This document shows positions 56,725-64,000 of a DNA stretch of 64,000 nucleotides, in pieces (the stretch's first letter is position 1; each line of letters starts with the position of its first letter). The notes beneath the pieces were generated by a model. The model was not told the origin of the DNA. It worked only from the letters and a program-made list of their open reading frames with translations, and did no database searches. A program made the translations under genes and the position numbers. This DNA comes from Aspidapion aeneum (taxonomy: Eukaryota; Arthropoda; Insecta; Coleoptera; Brentidae), in assembly GCA_963576565.1 (NCBI GenBank), contig OY755045.1, positions 42,736,409-42,800,408 of the forward strand, given 5' to 3'.

Positions 56725-57580
56725 ACAGGGTGTCCCAAATTCAAAGTTTTTGCTGGTTTTAGGTATTTCTAGGAGATATAGAAAAAACCTAGTCCCACTT
56801 GCAAGCGTCAATTTTCAAAAGATGATTAAATGTGAAAATCGCATCTTGATATTGCAAGCTGTTTTGAAGCTCGGGGGGGGGGGGGCTTTAAAGAAGTTTG
56901 CATTTTGGGCGGGGGCCTATAACTTTATGAAAATTTTATATTGATGTAAAGTGATTTTTTATAGTTTTTTTAAAAAATTTTATGTGACTTAGTTTTTGAG
57001 ATATTACATAAATTTGATATTTTTAAATTTTGACTGAAACTGTGGAATAACTAAAAGGATAAAAAAAAATCTTTAATATTTGTGTTAGTGTACAATTATA
57101 AATGTGCTGTAGGCTTCCAATAAAAATTAAGTCTTAAAATTATTTGTCATTAATTAAATGCAATGAATAATTCTCTATCCATTTTCTGCTTTAGCAACAA
57201 ATTTAGTGTACGCCTATAAAATAAAATTGCATAAAACGGTTACCAATAATTTTAAAAATTAGTATCATATCAAAAAATTAACAACATGAACAGGAGCGGA
57301 TCTGGGAAATCCATTAGGGGGGTGATATCAATGGCTAGTCTTCAAAAAAATTATGCATAGTACATGCATGTGTGTCAAAAGTGAATAAAATTTTATAATT
57401 TTGAATTTGGGAGGGGAAATTCCTTTTTACCCTTTCCCCCCTCCCCGTAGATCCGCGCCTGTCATAAATAACAGTAAATACCTTGTCAGCTATTAAAAAC
57501 CGGATTGCAATATCGTTATTCTTATCACGTCAACCCCATCAACTTACTCCGTTTGATTCATGACATGTGGGACACCCTGT
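56725..57580. mobile_element. 856-bp element with ACAGGGTGTCCCA ends
   Basis: Left ACAGGGTGTCCCAAATTCAA and right, inverted, ACAGGGTGTCCCACATGTC. The interior includes a poly-G run (56872-56884) and no transposase frame. It contains the nested hAT-type MITE at 57291-57461. Confidence 0.65.
57291..57461. mobile_element. hAT-type MITE, 171 bp, relative of 8180-8340
   Basis: Left CAGGAGCGGATCTGGG and right, inverted, CAGGCGCGGATCTACG. G-rich and C-rich arms as in the 8180 copy. Flanking bases acatgaa / tcataaa are only partly alike. Confidence 0.7.
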
Positions 57581-58228
57581 ATAGAAATATTTTTTAATAT
57601 AAACAGTTTATTATTATCAAACTTTGTCTTTTATTCAAAAAAAACACAACAAATAATTTTGTCCCGTTTTATGATACAAATACTCCTATGTGCAGCGCAA
57701 CAAACCGAAGGGCCAACAAAGCACAGCCTACCTATAGGTAGGATGTGGCACTCGTTTGGGCCGAGTAAATGCCGCGCTCCTGTAGTCCCGTTCGGCTTTT
57801 TGCGCGACTGAATGTTCGTCAAGATGTTCAGATCGCTACGAGGCTTTACGTGTTACCAAACGCAGGCGAACAAATCTGTTCGCCTTTGATAGCATTCGGT
57901 CGAATTCTTTCGGCATTATTCGCTGTCTTATTACGCAACTTCTGATGTTTCTGATTTTAATAATAAGATAGAGGTTAAGATTGTAAATTGGCAACCACCC
58001 AGTCCAGCCGTGATTTTAATTTAAATCTTTTGAGGTATAAAATTGAAAATTTATGTTTAAAACACAGGGAAAACTCCAGTATTTTATCATAAAAAGATTT
58101 ATGTACTTATTTGGATTTGGAAATGATTTATATTTTTTACATGAACTGACAGTAAATCATAATTTTTAAACGAGTTTCTAAAGTTCTTTTCCTTCCTGTA
58201 ACGCGAAATTTGTAAGCAGCAAGTAAAC
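57581..58228. other. Spacer, nothing recognised
   Basis: Contains a small perfect hairpin GGCGAACAAATCTGTTCGCC near 57865. The ATAGG-bearing GC-rich part (57690-57830) shows no clear frame. Confidence 0.4.
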
Positions 58229-58457
58229 CAGTGGCGCACCCAGGAATATGTCTTGAGGGGGGGGGCCGAGGCATCTTGGGGGGGGGCCCGAAGCCTCATA
58301 ATGTCGAATTTTAGGCTATTTTTTGTGTTTTTTCATGAAATATGTTGAAAATATGTAAAAAAATCTAAGGCTTGGGGGACTAGAATTCGAATATAACAGG
58401 GAAACTGAGTGTTATATTTTTTTTTGGTCGCACCGCACCTCCTTAGAGAAGCCGCTG
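58229..58457 (+). mobile_element. hAT-type MITE of the CAGTGGCGCACCCAGG family
   Basis: Left end CAGTGGCGCACCCAGGAATA followed by poly-G, TTTTCATGAAATATGTTGAA and AAGGCTTGGGGG. The right end is unclear; GAAGCCGCTGCTCG near 58457 looks like a different hAT terminus, so this may be a chimera. Confidence 0.6.
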
Positions 58458-58542
58458 CTCGTGTCAATACAACATAGTAGTGCCAGAAGTTTGAGTCAAA
58501 ACATACCTACTACTACGTTTAGAGTTTTTAATTATATTTTTA

Positions 58543-58950
58543 TCTTCCTAGCCCGCGTAGCAAAAGCTAGAGAAGGTATTATTATCGACGAAAACAAATT
58601 TTTTGAGACAATGTCTGTCTGTGTGTGTGTATATTATTTCTGTCCGTAACACGATAGCTCCTAAATCGCTGAACCGATTTTGATAAACTTTTCAGATAAG
58701 TGTTCGACTTTCCTAGGAGCTGATTAGATTTTGGTCAAAATCTGTTATTGCTAATGACAATAAAAAGTTAAAAAATGTTAACTTTTTAAAGGGGCATCGT
58801 ACCAATACACTGTTTTGAAAATATAGTAGCCTATATTTTGCTTAATAATTCTTGTTATAACCAAAAACTTCGTAGGAGCTTTAGTTTCTGATATATTTAC
58901 AAAAAACTGTTTTCATGGCTAATATATTATCATGGCTTCACTAGGAAGGT
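58543..58950 (+). repeat. Dispersed family H, copy 2
   Basis: Starts ATCTTCCTAGCCCGCGTAG and ends CACTAGGAAGGT, so short inverted ends (CTTCCTAG / CTAGGAAG) are visible. Contains TGTCTGTCTGTGTGTGTGTA, AACACGATAGCTCCTAAATC, a GAACCGATTTTGATAAA core and TTTTGGTCAAAATC. Matches copy 1 at 12535-12935. Confidence 0.7.
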
Positions 58951-58972
58951 GTCAGATCCTTACCAATGCCCA

Positions 58973-59083
58973 CCCGAATTCCGCCATGAAATGACTCAAA
59001 ATTTCTTTGATTTTTCCCATTTAAACAACGCTAAAATGCCCAACACTGGCCCTATCACTGTCGCTCATATAGGCTGCAGATAA
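58973..59083 (+). other. Coding-like remnant, unrecognised
   Basis: 37 codons end in a TAA at 59081. The peptide starts PEFRHEMTQNFFDFSHLNNA and continues KMPNTGPITVAHIGCR. The next 150 bp are GC-richer than the flanks (ggagccaagaaaagtggcag) and may be further decayed coding sequence in another frame. It looks like a fragment of a transposon or retroelement gene, but I cannot name it. Confidence 0.25.
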
Positions 59084-59242
59084 AATCTATCTCTATTCGA
59101 AGGAGCCAAGAAAAGTGGCAGCGTGTTCGACGCTGCTTTGGATTGCAGTGAGTGGGCCATTCATCGTGTTTCCTGTGCATCGAGTCGGAGTGTGATCCAC
59201 TGCATTGCGGAGGGCTACCGAATTTCATGTTACATATAAATG

Positions 59243-59951
59243 AAATACTCTGCCAATCTATGGGCCCCTAAGCTCACACTAGCTACCATAGTTATAGTGT
59301 ACGTGTGAGCTTATATAACTAAAAACTGAAATATATTTTATTCAACTCCAGACTAAATTACATTTCGTGTGATAGCCCACAAGCCATGTCATGACTTAAA
59401 CTCAAATTTTTGAAATCTACCCCCACCCTTAAAAAAAAACAGAAATGTATTTTGTTAACTCCGAAATCAATTACCTTTCGTTTGATATCACACACGCCAT
59501 ATTTTCACGTAAACTCTAATTTTTGAAATTAACCCCCACCCTTTTTTTAAAACTAAAATCTATTTTGTTTAACTCCAGACTCAATTACCTTTCGTTTGAT
59601 ATCACACACGCCATATATTTACATAAACTCTAATTTTTGAAATCAACCCCCACCCTTTTATTTGGTTTAGGTTTGGTTGATTTTGTTCATTTTTAAATGG
59701 GACCATCTCGACTCAGGACCCAGCTTAGGTACCAAATTTCATTAAAACCGGGCAAGCGGTTTTTGAGTTATGCGCGTTGGTCGTTACAGACAGACATACA
59801 GACAGACAGACGGCGCGACAAAAAAGTTTCAAAATCTTCTGAAACGCAAAGATATATAAAAAATTTTGAAATCGGAGCAACTTTTTTTTTCTCGAAAAAA
59901 TTAGGATCACCATAGCTCACACTACTATAGTATAGTATATGTGTGAGCTAA
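59243..59951 (-). repeat. GTCT/hairpin dispersed family (family G), copy 6
   Basis: Reversed, full-length. AAATACTCTGCCAATCTATG at the left, hairpins at both ends, a short (GTCT)n (59790-59811), the GCGCGTTGGTCGTTACAGAC block and three internal units. ACCATAGCTCACACTACTAT closes the right. Confidence 0.85.
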
Positions 59952-60449
59952 AATAAATGCATAAAATAAAGTAAAAACCAACAAATATGTTTTAAAAATA
60001 AATAAAAAATTGTGTGTGCTTAAGACCACACGGCAGAAGTGTAAACTTCAACAATGCGAAATTAATAATACGAAACACAAGATTTTTTTGCGGTGTATAT
60101 TGACAAAGTAATATACAAAGTAATAACATTTACATAATAATAATTGGGTATAAATTACTCTGGTAAATTTTGCTCTGAGTGGCCTTCATCTGCATCATCA
60201 TATCGCTCTGCTGACTGTTCCTCTTACAGTTAGTCGTCTCTAGCCGACTTCACCCGAATGAGCGTTACATAGCCGAGCGTGACCGCTCAGTTCAATTCAG
60301 TACCCACAAAAAGTGCTAAACGCGCCTAAAGAAGTTTTCACGTCAAAAAAGTATTTTTGCAGAAAGATACGGTAGTGCCATGACTCCGTGGCACTACCTC
60401 ACGAGCCGCCACTGGCTTAGGGAAGATTATTTTATTTAAAATATATCGT
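59952..60449. other. Spacer with a hAT-type end
   Basis: CTCACGAGCCGCCACTGGC near 60398-60416 resembles a hAT MITE terminus without a visible partner. No gene. Confidence 0.4.
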
Positions 60450-60585
60450 CCCCTTAGTGCAACAACTAGATAACTTAAAATAATTGATAGTTTTGAGAAA
60501 ATCAAGATGTCTTTTTATAAAATGTGCATTTTCGGAGTTATGTATTTATTGTCACTCTTTAAACAAGTTTAGTTGGTGGTACAAG

Positions 60586-60624
<39 letters not shown>

Positions 60625-60708
60625 TGAAAAATAGGTTAGCTTTAACTGGATAACTCAAAATGCTCAAAATGCATACAATTCAAGTTATCTAGTTGTTGTA
60701 CTAAGGGG
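60450..60708. mobile_element. MITE with CCCCTTAGTGCAACAACTAG ends, 259 bp, with (GA)n
   Basis: TIRs extend outward to ATATATCG on both sides. Same family as 17132-17261, longer by an internal stretch that carries a (GA)n tract (about 60590-60620). Confidence 0.75.
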
Positions 60709-61268
60709 CGATATATTTTCCTACTTTTTAATTTTGATCTAATAAATAAAAGGAAAAAATGTCCAAGCCCTCCTTTATGCGATTTTTTGTATACACCACT
60801 GGAGTGTCCAGAATTTGTCACAAGTTAATGACTCCGAGTAGTTTAAAATTAAACACAAAAGAATGTGAACTAACCTAATGAATTTGTTTTTTGCTTTGTT
60901 CTGATTGAAAAGTATGTTACGACATCTGCATGCGGGCTTGTTTTAATAAGAATAAGTAATTAAACTTCTCATGTCAATGGGGTCATTCCACATTTTACAA
61001 ACTAAGCGGATTTATAATCTAAGCAAAAACATTTTCGACCTGTGTTTTTTCTTTCATCAAGTGTTATCTGAGATAATTGCATTTAAAGTTTGATTTAAAT
61101 AAAAAGTAACAATAAAAAAAATTAAATAAAAAAAAACTACCTACTAGTCGCAGTTGGATACAAAATTAATAGGTATACCTATAATGTACGACATTTTAAA
61201 AAAAAGTTTAGAAGAAAAGTAGGGTAGAATACAAATACACAGACCTGGAGTTCGACAAAAGAATTAAT
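60709..61268. other. Spacer with a partial copy of the 11067 MITE
   Basis: 61145-61195 holds ACTAGTCGCAGTTGG, then ATAGGTATACCTATAATGTA, matching the interior of the MITE at 11067-11265. Nothing else recognised. Confidence 0.45.
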
Positions 61269-61330
61269 TAGGGTCACTGCATCACGAAGACGTAGTATCG
61301 ACACCAGGCTTCCAGGAGACAGTGACCCTA
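61269..61330. mobile_element. 62-bp micro-MITE with 8-bp duplication
   Basis: Ends TAGGGTCACTG and its inverse CAGTGACCCTA. Outside lie gaattaat (61261-61268) and gaatgaat (61331-61338), an 8-bp duplication with one mismatch. Comparable in size and ends (TAG..GTC.CTG) to the 64-bp element at 21495, but the inner sequence is different and only the ends are inverted. Confidence 0.7.
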
Positions 61331-61681
61331 GAATGAATCATAACAAGCGCCATCCCACATTCAGGTCAGTCACCAATTTTGATTAATTTATTATTATAAT
61401 AGCTCCTCAATATAGGCTGTCTTTTATTTTTTTTGCATTTAGGAACATAGATCAAATGTCGTTAATTTTTAAACTTAACCTCAATCTTGACCTAACCTAA
61501 ATTTAAAACGTCAGTGCGATACATATAGTTTTATAGCTACAGTGAATTTTTTAAGTCAACAAATCAGTGGAAAAATTGAATTAAACCTTAGAGTAATATT
61601 TATTACTCTAAGAATTAAACCGAGAACATTTGCGGGCTATAATTTTACACAACTTTCGAAGAAAATTATCTCATCAAGAAT
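61331..61681. other. Spacer, likely mariner 5' flank
   Basis: Includes a 24-bp palindrome TTAGAGTAATATTTATTACT(CTAA) near 61590. The mariner TIR was not located. Confidence 0.4.
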
Positions 61682-62235
61682 GAATGCCTTGCCAAGCTAA
61701 TTTCTGTATTCGGTAATGAAGTACCCTCAGAGTAAGAAAAATTATTCTACATCAGTTGACAGTTTCTCGTTGGTATGGAGAATTCAATCGTTAACGGATT
61801 AGCCTTATAGCGACGATCCAAGGCCAGGTGCACCAAAAACATGGATGTTTTTTGCGCATGCTCATCACGGAAGATCGACATGTTACATATCGCGCCCGGG
61901 CCCCCCCAAGCATTAGATTTTTTTACATATTTTCGACATATTTCATGAAAAAACACAAAAAAAACTTAAAATTCGACATCATGAGGCTTCGCCCCCCCCC
62001 CCCAAGAGGCCTCGGCCCCCCCCAAGACATATTCCTGGGTGCGCCAGTCCTAACGATTTCTATACTTTTCTGAAAATCAAGAATGGACTGCGTGGTCAAA
62101 GATCTTAGTTGCCAGAGGAAGCAATCGACAATGCCTTCAAGAATAAAATTTTACCAGTAGCAAAAAACGAGTGGAATTACAGCTTTGACAACTGGTTTGA
62201 GCGCATGCAAAAGTGCGTTCATTTTCGCGAATTCA
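61682..62235 (+). pseudogene. mariner transposase remnant with its middle replaced by a MITE
   Basis: N-terminal helix-turn-helix region: ECLAKLISVFGNEVPSE, a stop, VSRWYGEFNR, a stop where Gly is usual, a one-base shift, SDDPRPGAPKT, another shift, and LITEDRHVTYR ending at 61893. The trace resumes at 62049 with the C-terminal region: PNDFYTFLKIKNGLRGQRS, a stop, LPEEAIDNAFKNKIL, then NEWNYSFDNWFERMQKCVHF. Between them about 170 residues, including the first two catalytic Asp residues of the D,D34D triad, are gone and a CAGTGGCGC-type MITE occupies the gap. Order and motifs are those of mariner transposases. Dead copy. Confidence 0.85.
61890..62047 (-). mobile_element. hAT-type MITE of the GTGGCGCACCCAGG family, in the mariner gap
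   Basis: Reading right to left: ACTGGCGCACCCAGGAATAT, GTCTTGGGGG, poly-G/C arms, then TTTTTTCATGAAATATGTC and a degraded left end near CGCGCCCGGG. The same interior as 58229 in inverse orientation. No target duplication because one side abuts the transposase deletion. Confidence 0.75.
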
Positions 62236-62368
62236 TTAAGGCGAAGTTAATAACTTATTATAGTTTTTGCAAAGTCACCTGAAATGCTCCTAATACGGGG
62301 TTTCATGAAATTTTGCTTTAATCTGCCCTTCAAAAGTTATCCAAATTCATATAAAATCTTCCTGGTTT

Positions 62369-62527
62369 AATTTCAACCCTACCGACAGAAAAAAAGGCGC
62401 GGCTCTTGGCGGTCCGAGCACAAAGTACTTGTTTTCTGACCGACCCAGCACAGGTGGATAGACGGCACAATTTCAACCCTACCGACAGAGAAAAGGCGCG
62501 GCTCTTGGCGGTCCGAGCACAAAGGGT
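62369..62527 (+). repeat. Direct repeat, two units of about 55 bp, 102 bp apart
   Basis: AATTTCAACCCTACCGACAG, AAAAGGCGCGGCTCTTGGCG and GTCCGAGCACAAAG occur at 62369-62423 and 62471-62524. Both are followed by GTAGACGGCAC or GGATAGACGGCAC. Unusually GC-rich for the region. Confidence 0.8.
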
Positions 62528-62535
62528 AGACGGCA

Positions 62536-62961
62536 CCTGATTGGCAGATTTTTTTGAGATACGCTTTTAATTGCTTTCAGGTGTTCGTTTCGGGAACCCT
62601 TTAATCGGCAGTATGCAGAGTTAGAAAATAAATCAGTGTCGTTTCTGTAGATGTAGGAATAGAAAGTTTTATTATCTATTTTTATTTCTTTAGTTTACGC
62701 CATAATTAAATTAAATAATTTTCATGAGTATATCTACCGCCGCCCATGTCACTTTCTTTAAAGGATATGCCGATGGTCGGCTTTAACCTTTGTTCAACTG
62801 ACTTTGCAAAAACTTTACCAATTACCAATTCCGGTAATTACCGTGTTCCTGGCAACACTGGATGGGGGTAATTTAATGTATATCGTTGATTGGGGGGCTG
62901 AAAAATATTCAATTAAACCACAAGAATAGTTTTTGCTCAAACTATTATTTACTATTGATGC
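62536..62961. other. Spacer, nothing recognised
   Basis: No supported feature. Confidence 0.4.
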
Positions 62962-63131
62962 CATGGGCGCACCCAGGGGGTAGTATTCGGGGCCCGCCGC
63001 CCCCAAGGCATAGATTTTTTTTTGATACTTTTCACATTAGCTAATGAATACAAAAATAAAATAGCATAAAATACGGCATCATGGGGTCTCAGCCCCCCCC
63101 CCCCCTAAGACATATTCCTGGGTGCGCCACA
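62962..63131 (+). mobile_element. hAT-type MITE of the GTGGCGCACCCAGG family, 170 bp
   Basis: Left CATGGGCGCACCCAGGGGG and right, inverted, TGTGGCGCACCCAGGAATAT. Target duplication attgatgc / atcgatgc (62954-62961, 63132-63139; one mismatch). Poly-C run and CAAGGCATAGATTTTTTT shared with relatives. Confidence 0.8.
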
Positions 63132-63369
63132 ATCGATGCTCACCTTTAACTTGAATTTATTTTATTTTTATGTTAATGATATGGAATGGAATATTTTGGT
63201 AATTTTTAAAGTGGAACGAGGACATAATAATGATCTTTGTTGTTTTTTTGCAATAGCTAGACTGCAAAGTCGTCCGTGCTGCCTGTTTCTATATCATGTT
63301 AGCTTCATCCTAATGTTTATCTAGGTACGGATTTTTTGGAAACCTGGTAACATTGTAAATAGGGTAATA

Positions 63370-64000
63370 CAGTCGAATTTCGACAACTCGAACAACCATG
63401 TGTCACATAAAAACTTCGACTTATCAAATAATAGATAAAGAAAAATTTTTGCGGCGTTTTCGTATTTTTTGTGAATTAAAAGTTAAGTGTTTTTTTAAGG
63501 AAAATTTGGTATACTTGCAATAATTCTGATACAACCAAGTCTCTATTAAAAACGTTCACCTCTAATACATGTGAATACATAATTTTTGTTCTTATACATA
63601 TGTATGAATATTACATATTTATTTTACCGAAAAAAAGTCGGTTTTTGTCACATAGTAAAATACACACAACCCCTAAACGTATAGCAAATCGAATACAAGT
63701 TACACTTAATTGCGTCTTTGAAACATTCTAATGCAAACAAGCAAGTTAGAACGATTCGTAATTAGGGGATTCCCCAGAAAGTTCGACTCCACATACAATG
63801 TTCAAGTTATCAAGATATTCGACTAATCGAAGTTTGAGTTATCAAGGCCAAATTACATATATTTCTTACCCTTGACGCCATTGCCAACAGTTAGGTTCGA
63901 GTTATCGTGTGCGCAGTAGTTGGTTTACGTTAGTTGCTTGGCAACAGGGGCATGTTTGAATCTTCTATATCAGAAGGACGGCCTTCGCAAATAAGCAATC
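63370..64000 (+). mobile_element. Left end of a Tigger-like element running off the window
   Basis: CAGTCGAATTTCGACAACTC after TA resembles the ends of the 43885 and 44080 MITEs. Motifs of the form AACTCGAAC / GTTCGAGTTATC recur (63780-63905, for example GACTAATCGAAGTTTGAGTT). The right end was not found, and a larger or degraded element may extend beyond 64000. Confidence 0.45.

Noticed and set aside
57291..57461. Perfect target duplication for this MITE
   Set aside because: Flanking bases acatgaa and tcataaa agree only in part, so I did not claim a duplication.

Overview
This is an AT-rich eukaryotic window that looks like intergenic DNA from a large, repeat-laden arthropod genome, most likely an insect. 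The evidence is Jockey-, RTE- and R1/LOA-type LINEs, a BEL/Pao retrotransposon, a mariner pseudogene and a great many insect-style MITEs. I could not fix the order. I see no convincing complete host gene, no tRNA or rRNA gene and no CRISPR array. The only long intact coding region is the polyprotein of a young BEL/Pao element.

Layout. 1-3.8 kb: AT-rich DNA with a microsatellite-bearing repeat fragment. 3.8-10.4 kb: an RTE-like LINE split by a 5'-truncated Jockey LINE (13-bp target duplication), itself split by a 2.3-kb TIR element (4-bp duplication) carrying two MITEs; a 677-bp mariner-like MITE splits the outer LINE again. 10.4-20 kb: MITEs, tandem repeats, a foldback and a 129-bp satellite-like array. 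20.1-23.6 kb: a composite inverted-repeat element with nested MITEs and a possible decayed spliced gene. 24-25.6 kb: tandem AAATAA-rich repeats. 25.6-27.5 kb: a 1.8-kb hairpin element. 27.9-31.1 kb: three decayed LINE fragments, one split by a MITE with a perfect 8-bp duplication. 33.8-59.9 kb: six copies of a family with (GTCT)n tracts and terminal hairpins, resembling Helentron-associated (DINE-1/HINE-like) repeats. 38.3-42.2 kb: a 3.9-kb palindromic element. 43.8-45.2 kb: an RTE-like LINE with two pogo/Tigger-like MITEs in its TA-rich tail. 48.0-55.8 kb: a complete BEL/Pao element with apparently identical 709-bp LTRs, a tRNA-Tyr primer-binding site, an intact 1763-codon polyprotein and a 5-bp duplication. 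56.7-64 kb: more MITEs and a mariner transposase pseudogene whose missing middle is occupied by a hAT-type MITE.

How the parts relate. Only the BEL element looks able to move by itself. The other LINEs and the mariner are dead, and the MITEs and Helentron-like repeats must have depended on enzymes encoded elsewhere. Target duplications let the insertion order be read directly at several loci. A degenerate core around AAATCGGTTCAGCGGTTT recurs in otherwise unrelated repeats here and is the most intriguing cross-family signal. Boundaries and family assignments are by eye.
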